Of a stretch of DNA of 64,000 bases, positions 24,273 through 33,120 are shown one piece after another. This stretch comes from Flavitalea plasmicola (GTDB taxonomy: Bacteria; Bacteroidota; Bacteroidia; Chitinophagales; Chitinophagaceae), in assembly GCF_030546645.1 (NCBI RefSeq), contig NZ_JAUOTO010000002.1:682001-746000 (forward strand), given 5' to 3'. Each line of letters starts with the position of its first letter. Position 1 is the first letter of the stretch. The position numbers and the translations under genes are program-made. The notes under the pieces are model-generated. The model had not been told where the DNA came from and did not search any database. It was given only the letters and a program-made list of their open reading frames with translations.

Positions 24273-25418
24273 ATGACCTCTTTTACAGACGACCAGTCGC
24301 GGTTAACCCGGCAACTTTTAGAAAGCGTATCCGACATTATTTATCTCCTGGACTTCGAAAACAAGAGAATAGAATTTCTCAGTCCCCGCGCGCATGAGAT
24401 CCTGCGCCTGCCCGGCGGTGCTATGGAGAGCCTGGACGGGGTGATCCATCCGGGGGACAAAGAGAAGATGCAGGCACACCTGGATGCCTGTCAGCGGATG
24501 AACGACCATGAAGCAATGGAAATAGAATTGCGGTTGCAAGCGCCCGATGGGAGCTATCGTCTATTCCACATCAGGGACCTGGTATTCGACAGAAGGAAGG
24601 ATGGCGCTGTCCGCCGCATTACGGGGATCATGCGTCCGGCGGAGGGCGCCAGGGCCGGCGAGGAGATGGCCCAGCTGCTGGCCTGGAAGAACAGGGAACT
24701 GCAGTTCGTGCATTCGGAACTGCAGACCTTCACCACGCTGGTGGCGCACGATTACCTGGAGAACCTGAAGCAGGTGTATATTTCGCTGGAGATGATCATC
24801 AGTGCGGAGGCGCACCGGTTTAGCGATCCCAGCAAGGCACATTTGCGGAAGGCACAGACGATGCTGCAGAAGCTCAGCCTGCTGACGGAAGATATCATTG
24901 CCTATGCCGCCCTCGATGTTTCCGAGGGCAGATCGGTCATTGTAAATCTTAAAGATATGGTGGAAAGGGTGTTGAAGGACCTCAGTGGTAAATTGGAAGC
25001 TGTCCATGCCATTGTCCGATGCGCGGACCTTCCTACCGTCAAGGGACATTCGCTGCTGTTGCCCGTATTATTCAATCATCTTATCTCCAATTCCATCAAA
25101 TTCAGGCATTCTGCGCGGCCCCTGGTCATCGATATTTTTTCAAAGCTACTGGAAGCATCGACTATCCGGCATCCCGGAGCTTATCCCGGCAAGTCCTATT
25201 ACATGGTGGAAGTGAAGGATAATGGTATTGGCTTTTTCCCTGTCGACCGGGAAAAGATATTTGAGATGTTCTACCGGGGGCATGAAAAAGCAAAATTCAA
25301 GGGATCCGGCATGGGGTTGGCCATTGTGCGAAAGATCATGGATATCCACGGAGGGTATGTGGCTGCGGACGGCGTGCCGGGGGAAGGGGCCAGCATCTGC
25401 TGCTATTTTCCCGTATAG
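24273..25418 (+). CDS. PAS-domain sensor histidine kinase
   Basis: A 381-residue soluble histidine kinase with no transmembrane segment. A PAS_3-like domain fills residues 10-120 (SVSDIIYLLDFENKRIEFLS, DGSYRLFHIRDLVFD). The dimerisation segment contains the probable phospho-acceptor in LVAHDYLENLKQ, which departs from the usual SHDLxEPLR. The ATPase domain has the N box (FNHLISNSIKFR), DNGIGF and GSGMGLAIVRKI. No response regulator is adjacent. GlgX begins 113 bases downstream on the same strand, so a link with glycogen metabolism is possible but unproven. Confidence 0.88.
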   Translation: MTSFTDDQSRLTRQLLESVSDIIYLLDFENKRIEFLSPRAHEILRLPGGAMESLDGVIHPGDKEKMQAHLDACQRMNDHEAMEIELRLQAPDGSYRLFHIRDLVFDRRKDGAVRRITGIMRPAEGARAGEEMAQLLAWKNRELQFVHSELQTFTTLVAHDYLENLKQVYISLEMIISAEAHRFSDPSKAHLRKAQTMLQKLSLLTEDIIAYAALDVSEGRSVIVNLKDMVERVLKDLSGKLEAVHAIVRCADLPTVKGHSLLLPVLFNHLISNSIKFRHSARPLVIDIFSKLLEASTIRHPGAYPGKSYYMVEVKDNGIGFFPVDREKIFEMFYRGHEKAKFKGSGMGLAIVRKIMDIHGGYVAADGVPGEGASICCYFPV

Positions 25419-25531
25419 GTTATCCGCCCGATGGCCACACCCGCGCCATCGGCCGCCAGCGGCAGCGGGGCACAATGTTTGAAGACCCTGACGGGAGCGT
25501 GCATTTGCCTCAATTGTAAAAAATCTCATAC

Positions 25532-27664
25532 ATGAATGTATTTCCGGGCGAACCATTCCCACTGGGCGCATACTGGGACGGTAAAGGTGTCAATTTTGCC
25601 CTCTATACCCGGCATGCCGAGGGAGTGGAGTTGTGTTTATTCCGCCAGGCCAAAGGAGAGAAAGAGTACCAGCGGATCCGGCTGACGGAAAGGTCCCATG
25701 ATATCTGGCATATTTATATTGAAGGCCTCGGGCCCGGGCAGCTATATGGATACAGGGTCTATGGACCTTATGAACCGGAAAACGGGCATCGTTTCAACCC
25801 CAACAAGCTGTTGCTGGACCCGTATGCAAAGTCCACCTGCAGCGTAATGGAATGGGACGACAGTCTTTTCGGATACGAGATGGGCAAGGACGACCTGTCT
25901 TTCAGCGAGCTGGATAATGCAGCCCTGGCGCCCAAAGCCGTCGTCATCGATCATCATTTCGACTGGGAAGGCGACGAAGCGCCCAGAACAGCGTATCATA
26001 ACAGCATCATTTACGAGACGCATATAAAGGATCTTACCAGGCTGATGCCCGGCATCCCGGATGAGATAAGAGGTACTTTCTCCGCCCTGGCTCACCCCGT
26101 GCTGATCGACCATTTGAAAAAGCTGGGCATCACGGCGGTCGAGCTGATGCCCGTGCAGCAATCCATATCCGAACGTCATCTGGAGGAAAAAGGGCTTACC
26201 AACTATTGGGGATATCACACGATCGGATTTTTTTCACCCGATATCCGCTTTTACAATGGTAAGGAAATAGGGGGACAGGTACGGGAATTCAAGAATGCCG
26301 TGAAGGAACTGCACAAGGCAGGCATCGAGGTGATCCTGGATGTGGTGTATAATCACACCGGGGAAGGCAATCAACTGGGGCCTACCCTTTCCTTCAAGGG
26401 CATAGACAACGCGGAATACTACCGGCTGGCCGAGGACAAAAGATTCTACTTCGATTATACCGGCACAGGCAATACGCTGAACACGCGGCTGCCGAACGTG
26501 CTGCAGCTGGTGATGGACAGTCTGCGCTATTGGGTGCTGGAGATGCATGTGGATGGATTCCGGTTCGACCTGGCGGCGGCGCTGGCCAGGGAGCTCCACG
26601 ATGTCAACCGGCTGAGCGCTTTTTTCAGCATTATCTACCAGGACCCTGTGCTCTCGCAGGTGAAGCTGATCGCCGAGCCCTGGGATGTGGGTGAAGGCGG
26701 ATACCAGATCGGCCAGTTCCCCCCGGGCTGGGCGGAATGGAACGGACTATACAGGGACAGCATGCGAAATTACTGGCGGGGCGCGGACAGCATGCTGGCG
26801 GAATTCGCGGAAAGGTTCACCGGGAGCTCCGACCTGTACAAGAATGACAACCGCAATCCCACGGCCAGCATTAATTTTATCACTTCGCATGATGGTTTCA
26901 ACCTGACTGACCTTGTCTCTTATGAACGACGGCATAACGAGGCGAATGGAGAGAACAACCAGGATGGACACCAGGACAATCTTTCCTGGAACTGCGGCGT
27001 GGAGGGTCCCACGGAGGATCCGGGCATCAATGCTTTGCGCCGGCGCCAGAAGCTGAACTTCCTGACCACGCTGCTGTTGTCCCAGGGCGTGCCCATGCTG
27101 CTGTGCGGAGATGAGGCCGGCCACACGAAACAAGGTAATAACAATACGTATTGCCAGGACAACGAGCTGTCCTGGATCGACTGGGAAAAAGCCGACCGGG
27201 AGCTGATGGAGCTGACTTCGAGACTGATCCATTTCCGGAGAGTGCACCCTGTTTTTTCCAGGAAGAACTGGTTCATGGGGAAACCGATCCGCCGGAGGGG
27301 TCTGACGGATATCGCGTGGTTCCTTCCTGACGGGGCGGAAATGGAGGAGGAACACTGGAAAACGGGATTTGCGAAGTCGCTGGCCATCTTCCTGAACGGG
27401 AAAGGCATCAGCTCCGTGGACGAGCGGAATGAACCCATCGTGGACGACAGCTTTTATATCATTTTCAACGCGCATTTCGAGTCGCTCGATTTCCGGCTGC
27501 CGGATCAGAAGTTCGGCAAGTGCTGGAAAAAGATCTGGGATACGGCGGATATGGCCGCCTGCACCGCTGGCGAGGAAGGCGTCAAAGAGGATTGTCAGCC
27601 CGCGGAGAGCTCATTGAAGGTAGCCGAGCGGAGTGTCGTCGTGCTGGTCTCGCCCAGGTCATAG
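25532..27664 (+). CDS. glgX: Glycogen debranching enzyme GlgX
   Basis: A 710-residue GH13 isoamylase-type enzyme that cleaves alpha-1,6 branches of limit dextrins during glycogen breakdown. The N-terminal CBM48-like domain starts PGEPFPLGAYWDGKGVNFAL. The catalytic barrel shows DVVYNHTGEG, the nucleophile in DGFRFDLAAAL, the acid in IAEPWDVG and the third acid in FITSHDGFNLTD. GQFPPGWAEWNG is typical of GlgX. Its last 70 bases overlap the end of the convergent treZ gene. The C-terminal segment VAERSVVVLV looks native, so the frame is real to the end. Confidence 0.95.
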   Translation: MNVFPGEPFPLGAYWDGKGVNFALYTRHAEGVELCLFRQAKGEKEYQRIRLTERSHDIWHIYIEGLGPGQLYGYRVYGPYEPENGHRFNPNKLLLDPYAKSTCSVMEWDDSLFGYEMGKDDLSFSELDNAALAPKAVVIDHHFDWEGDEAPRTAYHNSIIYETHIKDLTRLMPGIPDEIRGTFSALAHPVLIDHLKKLGITAVELMPVQQSISERHLEEKGLTNYWGYHTIGFFSPDIRFYNGKEIGGQVREFKNAVKELHKAGIEVILDVVYNHTGEGNQLGPTLSFKGIDNAEYYRLAEDKRFYFDYTGTGNTLNTRLPNVLQLVMDSLRYWVLEMHVDGFRFDLAAALARELHDVNRLSAFFSIIYQDPVLSQVKLIAEPWDVGEGGYQIGQFPPGWAEWNGLYRDSMRNYWRGADSMLAEFAERFTGSSDLYKNDNRNPTASINFITSHDGFNLTDLVSYERRHNEANGENNQDGHQDNLSWNCGVEGPTEDPGINALRRRQKLNFLTTLLLSQGVPMLLCGDEAGHTKQGNNNTYCQDNELSWIDWEKADRELMELTSRLIHFRRVHPVFSRKNWFMGKPIRRRGLTDIAWFLPDGAEMEEEHWKTGFAKSLAIFLNGKGISSVDERNEPIVDDSFYIIFNAHFESLDFRLPDQKFGKCWKKIWDTADMAACTAGEEGVKEDCQPAESSLKVAERSVVVLVSPRS

Positions 27665-29430
27665 ACCGTCACCGACCAGGGGGGAAGGCGAAGAACGGGA
27701 ATGTTTCGCCTCGCGACGGGATCGTGGGAACTGAGAATGCAGGTCCACTCACCCGGGTAGGCGAAACTATAATCCAGTTGTTCCTCTGAGAAATTAAAAA
27801 GGCAAAGGAGCTGGCGGGAATTGTCCCCGTTGTGGCGGTGAACGGCCAGGCCGGATGTCCCGAAGAGGTCCGCCCTGATCCTTTGACGTGAAAGGTCCGT
27901 GAGCAAAGGATGCCGTTTACGCAATGCGATGAGGGAGCGATGCCACTCCAATATCTCCTTGTAATGGCCTTCCTGTCTTTTGTGCCATTGGAGCTTCGAC
28001 TGCATGAAGACGGCTTCATCCAGGGGGTCGGCGGGTTCCTCGCCCCAATCGAATGCTTCAAACTCTTTTTTCCGTCCTTCCTTCAATTCTTTTCGCAGCC
28101 GCGGGTCTTCATAATCTGAAAAGAAATAAAATGGGATATCCTCTCCGTATTCCTCTCCCATGAAGAGCATGGGAAGATAAGGAGCAAGCAACAGTGCAGC
28201 TGCCGCCAGCCTTAGCCTTGGCAGGTCAACGAGCATGGACAAACGTTGTCCACCGGGCCGGTTGCCCGGGATATCGTGATTCTGATTGAAGACGACGAAC
28301 TGGTGACCGGGCAGCCCTGCGGATGAAGCGCCATGCCGCCTTTTGCGAAAGTCCACCCATTCGCCACTGTGCACAAATCCCTCCGTATATGCTTTGGCAA
28401 ACTGGTCGAGGCGGCCGAAGTCCCTGTAATGTTTGATGCCTTCTTTGTCCAGCAGTACATAAAGCGCATGGTGGAAGTCGTCCAGCCATTGTGCGTGGAA
28501 GCCATGGCCTCCCTGGCTCACGGGGGTGACTACGCGTGGGCTGTTGAGATCGCTTTCCGCGATGAGGCAGAGTGAACGTCCTGACGCCTGCCGCCATTCT
28601 TCCACTGCGTCGTGCAGCACGTCCCAGATGCGGACGGCATTCCTGTCGAAGATCTCATGGACGGCGTCCAGGCGCAGCCCATCGATGTGATAGTGCTCCG
28701 CCCAATGCAGTACATTGTCGACGATGAACTTCCGGACACCGTCCGACCAGGCGCCGTCATAGTTGAAGGCTTTGCCCCAGGGCGTATGGTACTTATCGGA
28801 GAAATAAGGGCCGAAGAAAGGCAGGTAATCGCCTTCCGGACCTACGTGATTATACACCACGTCGAGAAAGACCGCGATGCCTTTCTGGTGGCAAGCGTCG
28901 ACGAATTTCTTCAACCCTTCCGGACCGCCATAATTGTTTTGCACGGAATAGAGGAAGGCGCCGTCATAGCCCCAGTTGCGGCTGCCCGGGAACTGGCACA
29001 CGGGCATCAGCTCGATTGCGTTGACACCCGTTGCCACCAGGTCATCCAGCAGAGAGACAGCTGCCATGAAAGTGCCTTCGGCCGTGAAGGCGCCGACGTG
29101 GAGCTCATAGAAGATAAGCGTCTCCAGGGGCAGACCTTTCCAGTCATTGTCGTTCCATTGGTAGCCGACATGGTCCACCACTTCGGAAGGACCATGGATC
29201 CCCTGGGGCTGATAGTGGCTGGCCGGATCGGGATAATCTTTATCTTTTTCAGGCCGATAGTAATAGCGGGCGCCGGGAGGGCAATTGTCAACCTTGCAAT
29301 GAAAATAGCCCGCATTGTCCTTATGCATAGGGATGATACGCCCGTCTGCCGTCAGGCGAAGATCCATTTCCTGCTTTTCGGGCGCCCACACTGTGAAGGT
29401 GCAACTGTTGTTTTTGATCGTTACTGCCAT
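27595..29430 (-). CDS. treZ: Malto-oligosyltrehalose trehalohydrolase TreZ
   Basis: A 611-residue GH13 enzyme that releases trehalose from maltooligosyl-trehalose. The N-terminal domain opens CTFTVWAPEKQEMDLRL. Barrel motifs are DVVYNHVGPEGDYL, the nucleophile in DGLRLDAVHEIFD, the acid in LIAESDLN, and VFNQNHDIPGNRPGG. The FFGPYFSDKYHTPWG segment is characteristic of TreZ. The last roughly 20 residues, after LPPWSVTVYDL, are a Ser/Thr-rich tail encoded in the overlap with glgX. The upstream GH13 gene overlaps it by 10 bases, so the two are translated together. TreY, its usual partner, is not in the window. Confidence 0.94.
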   Translation of the reverse strand: MAVTIKNNSCTFTVWAPEKQEMDLRLTADGRIIPMHKDNAGYFHCKVDNCPPGARYYYRPEKDKDYPDPASHYQPQGIHGPSEVVDHVGYQWNDNDWKGLPLETLIFYELHVGAFTAEGTFMAAVSLLDDLVATGVNAIELMPVCQFPGSRNWGYDGAFLYSVQNNYGGPEGLKKFVDACHQKGIAVFLDVVYNHVGPEGDYLPFFGPYFSDKYHTPWGKAFNYDGAWSDGVRKFIVDNVLHWAEHYHIDGLRLDAVHEIFDRNAVRIWDVLHDAVEEWRQASGRSLCLIAESDLNSPRVVTPVSQGGHGFHAQWLDDFHHALYVLLDKEGIKHYRDFGRLDQFAKAYTEGFVHSGEWVDFRKRRHGASSAGLPGHQFVVFNQNHDIPGNRPGGQRLSMLVDLPRLRLAAAALLLAPYLPMLFMGEEYGEDIPFYFFSDYEDPRLRKELKEGRKKEFEAFDWGEEPADPLDEAVFMQSKLQWHKRQEGHYKEILEWHRSLIALRKRHPLLTDLSRQRIRADLFGTSGLAVHRHNGDNSRQLLCLFNFSEEQLDYSFAYPGEWTCILSSHDPVARRNIPVLRLPPWSVTVYDLGETSTTTLRSATFNELSAG

Positions 29431-31037
29431 TGCTCCAGTTTGATCACCATTGCTTCGTCGCCGCCCAGGTCGATGGTATTTTCCACTTGCAGCGACTCCT
29501 GTTCGGGGAAGGTATCGATCACCACCCGGCCTTTAAATTTGATATTGACGGGTCTGAAATAACAGGGGCGGTGCGTAAGGTTCAGCAGGATGAGGAACCC
29601 GGCATACCCTTCCGACTGTCGGAGATAGGCGATCACTTGGTGATCGGAATACACGGGTCTGTAAGCGCCCGTCATCAGCGACGGTTCCTGTTGCCGAAGC
29701 CTGATCAGGCGTTGGTAGAGACAGAGCGTGGAAAATTTATCCTGCTTTTGCTGCTGCACGTTGACACGCATCCAGGTCCTGTCCAGGCGCAGCCATGGCT
29801 TACCGCCGGTGAAGCCGGCATTCCCGCTGTTGTCCCATTGCATGGGTGTCCGTTCCGGGTCGCGGCTGAGATTCTTTTCAGGCATGTTCAGTCCCTGGGG
29901 ATCCTGCACCTCGTCCTGGGGTATAGGCACGTCACGCATACCGATCTCGTCGCCATAATACAGGGTTGGCGTGCCTCTCAGCGTCAGCAGGAGCACTGCC
30001 GCCACCCTTGCCTGTTGCTGTCCGATGCGGCTGGTGATCCGGGGCTGGTCATGGTTGCCCATTACCCAGTTGGGCCAGCCATCGTCCGGCAGGGCCGCCT
30101 CATACTCGTCGATGGCCGTCGCCACCGTCTTTGGCTCCCAGGGGAGGCTGATCAGCATAAAGTTAAAGGGGAGGTGCGCTTCCCGCTGATGAGGCGCGCC
30201 GTAATAGGCCACCAGCCTGTTGACGGGGAGATAGATCTCGGCAATCATCAATCGTTCGGGATATTCATCCAGCAGCCGCCGCATGCGGCTGACGATGGCA
30301 TGCATTTCCGGCTGGTCCGTGGAATAAACAGGTAAAAGCTGGTTGTAAGTCGCCATCGTCGGCTCATAATCGGGGTTCTGCGGGTTGTCCCGCAGCTGCT
30401 CATCCTTTATCATATGCCACATGGCATCTATCCGGAAACCATCCACGCCTTTATCCAGCCAAAAGCGGATGATGTCCAACATGGCTTTCTCCACTTCCGG
30501 GTTGCGCCAGTTCAGGTCCGGCTGTTTGGTTAAGAAGGCGTGATAATAATATTGCTTTGTCTGCTCATCCCATTCCCAGGCGCTGCCGCCAAAGCAGGCC
30601 AGCCAGTTGTTGGGGGGGCTGCCGTCCGGCCTGGGATCTTTCCAGATATACCAGTCCCGTTTGGGATTGTCGCGCGAGCTGCGGGATTCCACGAACCACG
30701 GATGTTCGTCGGAGCTATGGTTGGGCACCAGGTCCAGTATCAGCTTCATACCGGCGGCATGAACCTGCCTGAGCAGCTCGTCGAAATCCTCCATCGTGCC
30801 GAACCCAGGCCAGATGCCCTTGTAATCCGAGATGTCATATCCAAAGTCAGCCATAGGAGAAGGGTAGATGGGAGAGATCCATATCGCCTTTATTCCCAGC
30901 TCCCTGAGATAATCCAGCCGCCGAAGGATGCCCTTCAGATCCCCTATCCCGTCGTCGTTGCTATCCTGGAAGCTGCGGGGGTAGATCTGGTAAATAATAC
31001 CGTCCTGCCACCACAGATGTTGTTGATGTTGCTTCAT
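29421..31037 (-). CDS. GH13 alpha-glucosidase / alpha-amylase family protein
   Basis: A 538-residue GH13 exo-acting glucosidase. The start WWQDGIIYQIYPRSFQDSN is typical of alpha-glucosidases and oligo-1,6-glucosidases. Catalytic motifs are LVPNHSSDEHPWF, the nucleophile in DGFRIDAMWHM, the acid in IAEIYLPVNR and VMGNHDQPRI. A C-terminal beta domain follows. No signal peptide is seen, so it acts in the cytoplasm on malto-oligosaccharides or related sugars. It is not a clear TreS. The 10-base overlap with treZ points to coordinated use of starch- or glycogen-derived glucans. Confidence 0.92.
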   Translation of the reverse strand: MKQHQQHLWWQDGIIYQIYPRSFQDSNDDGIGDLKGILRRLDYLRELGIKAIWISPIYPSPMADFGYDISDYKGIWPGFGTMEDFDELLRQVHAAGMKLILDLVPNHSSDEHPWFVESRSSRDNPKRDWYIWKDPRPDGSPPNNWLACFGGSAWEWDEQTKQYYYHAFLTKQPDLNWRNPEVEKAMLDIIRFWLDKGVDGFRIDAMWHMIKDEQLRDNPQNPDYEPTMATYNQLLPVYSTDQPEMHAIVSRMRRLLDEYPERLMIAEIYLPVNRLVAYYGAPHQREAHLPFNFMLISLPWEPKTVATAIDEYEAALPDDGWPNWVMGNHDQPRITSRIGQQQARVAAVLLLTLRGTPTLYYGDEIGMRDVPIPQDEVQDPQGLNMPEKNLSRDPERTPMQWDNSGNAGFTGGKPWLRLDRTWMRVNVQQQKQDKFSTLCLYQRLIRLRQQEPSLMTGAYRPVYSDHQVIAYLRQSEGYAGFLILLNLTHRPCYFRPVNIKFKGRVVIDTFPEQESLQVENTIDLGGDEAMVIKLEQWQ

Positions 31038-31057
31038 ATGCCTCTTTATAAATTTTG

Positions 31058-31276
31058 TCAGACGGTCTTCTTACCGGGTGTGACCAGTAATACAATGCCG
31101 GCCACGGCCAGGATGCCGCCGGCGTATGGCGGCCAGTTCACCGTCTTTTTCTTGTCTGCGGAAATTTGTATGGGACCAGCGTCCACTACTTTTTCTTTCC
31201 TGGTGTAACTGAATCCCGTCCAGATAAGCATGACGGCTCCAAGGACGAGCAATACGGCTCCGAGGGTTCTTTTCAT
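31058..31276 (-). CDS. Small DUF3185-like membrane protein
   Basis: A 72-residue protein with two transmembrane helices (TLGAVLLVLGAVMLIWTG and AGGILAVAGIVLLV) joined by a charged loop (KEKVVDAGPIQISADKKK). This layout matches the DUF3185 family, of unknown function. It lies 20 bases upstream of the GH13 gene and 17 bases after the next upstream stop, so it is probably part of the same leftward operon. Confidence 0.75.
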   Translation of the reverse strand: MKRTLGAVLLVLGAVMLIWTGFSYTRKEKVVDAGPIQISADKKKTVNWPPYAGGILAVAGIVLLVTPGKKTV

Positions 31277-31293
31277 TTTTATTGTTTATAGGT

Positions 31294-32010
31294 TTATTCA
31301 AACCATTCCATGATCTGTCCGCCTATGGCATCGACGAGCTTTTGATCTTCGATCAGGTCCATTTTCCAGCCAGTCTTCCCATACCGAATGATCCCGATGC
31401 TGTCATTGTTGAGCCATACTTCCAGCTCATAGCATACGCCGTCCTCGCAGGTCTGGGCAATGGGGATAGCCTCCCCTTTAAAGGTCTTCTCCTTATATTG
31501 GAATGCCAGCGGGATGGGCTTTTTTTCCAGCTGGGCGATGAATTCCTTCAGGAACCTGACCAGGTGCTTACGCTGCGTGGGGCCGGAGGCGGACCATTTC
31601 CCCTTATCGGCCCGTTTGTGCGCCAGCTTGAATTTCAGGCCTGTCATTTTTGTATCGTAGTCATTCGCATTCAGTTTTTTAGCCGACTGGTGGGCCAGGA
31701 TATACCAGTGGTATTCGGTGCCGGTGGGAACGCCGGAGTATTCGGGGGCATGTCCTACCCTTCTCTTGGTGACTGCGTAAGAAATTTCCCAGAGATCGGG
31801 CGTGATCTTCGTCTCTTTCCAATCGCCTTTATCATAGGTCCAGTGATGTCCTCTACCGATCTGGACACCTGTGTAGAGCTTGCCATTAAAGTTCTTGAAT
31901 TTATTGAAGCTTGCGGAAAGATCCCCGGATGCTTTGCTGGGAGCTTTGATCTTTCGGGACGGCTTCTTTGCCGCAGTGGCCGGCTTATGCGCAAGTGATG
32001 CAGAAGGCAT
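31294..32010 (-). CDS. Conserved-looking protein of unknown function, 238 residues
   Basis: I do not recognise this protein. It has a Lys/Ala/Ser-rich start (AHKPATAAKKPSRKIKAPSK) and then a mixed alpha/beta body rich in Trp and Tyr (GRGHHWTYDKGDWKE, EYHWYILAHQSAKK, GKTGWKMDLIEDQ). Two cysteines occur close together in AQTCEDGVCYELEVW. There is no signal peptide or membrane helix. It heads the leftward operon with the DUF3185-like, GH13 and treZ genes and is divergent from the KGG gene across a shared regulatory region. The basic start resembles the tails of the lysine-rich proteins nearby, hinting at nucleic-acid binding. That is inference only. Confidence 0.75.
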   Translation of the reverse strand: MPSASLAHKPATAAKKPSRKIKAPSKASGDLSASFNKFKNFNGKLYTGVQIGRGHHWTYDKGDWKETKITPDLWEISYAVTKRRVGHAPEYSGVPTGTEYHWYILAHQSAKKLNANDYDTKMTGLKFKLAHKRADKGKWSASGPTQRKHLVRFLKEFIAQLEKKPIPLAFQYKEKTFKGEAIPIAQTCEDGVCYELEVWLNNDSIGIIRYGKTGWKMDLIEDQKLVDAIGGQIMEWFE

Positions 32011-32031
32011 ATAAATGTTTACCGAACGGGA

Positions 32032-32047
32032 TATAAATCTTGTGCCA
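32032..32047 (-). promoter_or_regulatory. Sigma-54-like sequence upstream of the 238-residue protein
   Basis: TGGCACAAGATTTATA has a perfect TGGCAC -24 element, but TTAT replaces TTGC at -12. The spacing to the ATG is suitable. Confidence 0.3.
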
Positions 32048-32070
32048 GGGGTCTGGCATAGTTTTTTTGC
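32043..32070 (+). promoter_or_regulatory. Inverted repeat plus T7 element before the KGG gene
   Basis: TGCCAG and CTGGCA flank a 4-base loop, followed by TAG, seven T and GC. The same arrangement lies between the methyltransferase and transketolase genes (36709-36739). It may be a promoter, an operator or a terminator-like hairpin. Confidence 0.4.
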
Positions 32071-32133
32071 GTTGTCCAGCGAAGCGCTTCACTTCACTAA
32101 ATAAGATCTATTTAATCACAAAAACTTAAAGGT

Positions 32134-33030
32134 ATGGCTACGAGAAATTCAGGAAGACGTGGTTTTGCGTCCATGGATCCCGAGGAAAGAAGGCGGATAG
32201 CCCGCAGGGGCGGCCAGGCTTCTCATGGAGGCCGTGATTACCAGCAAGAGGATTATGACGAAGATTACGATGAGGAGGACGATGAATATGATGAGGAGGA
32301 TCGGCCATCTTCCCGGTACCAGGAGTACGACGAAGACGAGGATTACGACGAGGATTATGACGAGGACGAAGAAGATTACCACCGGCCTTATTCACGGTAT
32401 GAAGAGGAGGAAGATGAGGAGGACGAATATGATGGGCGCCGTTACAACCGCGGACGGTATGAGGAGGATGATCGCCGGTATTCGGACAGCAGTCGTTCAG
32501 GGCGTCCCTCCAGCAGCGACCGGGGATATTCCGGCTCTTCCGGCCGCGGATCTTCGGGAGGAAGAGGTTTTGCGGGTATGGACCCGGAACGCCGCCGGGA
32601 GGTTGCCCGCAGGGGCGGTGAACATTCCCATGAGGGAAGGTCTTCTTCCGGGCGCGGGGGGTCATCTTCCAGGAGCCGCAGCGGCTCTTCCGGCAGAGGC
32701 TTCCATTCCGGTGAATCCCGTAACAGCAGCGGTCAGTTCACCAGTCGCAGCGGTCGCAGCGGATATGGCAGCCGTTCCGGCGGCAGTGGCGGTTCCAGCC
32801 GGAGCGGATCCGGCCGGGGCAGCTCCGGGGAAAGCCGTAATTCCAGCGGTCAGTTCACCAATCGTGGACGCAGCGGCAGCAGTGGCCGTTCATCCACCAG
32901 TGGCCGATCAGGCAGCAGTGGACGTTCAGGCAGCAGTAGTCGTTCATCCGCCAGTGGCCGATCGGGCGCCAGTGGCCGTTCAGGCAGCAGTGGTCGTTCA
33001 TCCACCAGCAGTCGTTCCCGCGGTAGATAA
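32134..33030 (+). CDS. KGG-motif low-complexity protein
   Basis: A 298-residue protein with two stress-type KGG motifs: GFASMDPEERRRIARRGGQA near the start and GFAGMDPERRREVARRGGE at about residue 145. Between them lies an acidic Asp/Glu/Tyr-rich stretch (residues 38-115). After the second motif the protein is Ser/Gly/Arg-rich, with ESRNSSGQFT repeated twice and then GRSGSSGRSS-type repeats to the end. KGG proteins (GsiB, YciG-like) are induced by starvation and stress. A DUF892 (YciF-like) gene follows, as in the enterobacterial yciG-yciF arrangement. An alternative frame is also open through the repeats but is not the gene. Confidence 0.88.
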   Translation: MATRNSGRRGFASMDPEERRRIARRGGQASHGGRDYQQEDYDEDYDEEDDEYDEEDRPSSRYQEYDEDEDYDEDYDEDEEDYHRPYSRYEEEEDEEDEYDGRRYNRGRYEEDDRRYSDSSRSGRPSSSDRGYSGSSGRGSSGGRGFAGMDPERRREVARRGGEHSHEGRSSSGRGGSSSRSRSGSSGRGFHSGESRNSSGQFTSRSGRSGYGSRSGGSGGSSRSGSGRGSSGESRNSSGQFTNRGRSGSSGRSSTSGRSGSSGRSGSSSRSSASGRSGASGRSGSSGRSSTSSRSRGR

Positions 33031-33053
33031 ACCTGACGATCCTTTCCATAAAA

Positions 33054-33091
33054 ACAAACAAATAGGGCCTGTCAAGACTCTATTTGTTTGT
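33054..33091 (+). repeat. Perfect 12-bp inverted repeat between the KGG and DUF892 genes
   Basis: ACAAACAAATAG and CTATTTGTTTGT flank a 14-base loop. It ends 30 bases before the next ATG and lacks a T-run, so it may set relative expression of the two genes or stabilise the upstream mRNA. Confidence 0.6.
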
Positions 33092-33120
33092 CTTATACAC
33101 AATTTTAAAATCACCATGCC

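Noticed and set aside
28612-29562. A 316-codon open frame antisense to treZ
   Set aside because: The opposite strand encodes a TreZ with intact catalytic motifs; the antisense product shows no domain.
29430-30335. A 301-codon open frame antisense to the GH13 gene
   Set aside because: It is a shadow of the GH13 gene on the minus strand, with no recognisable product.
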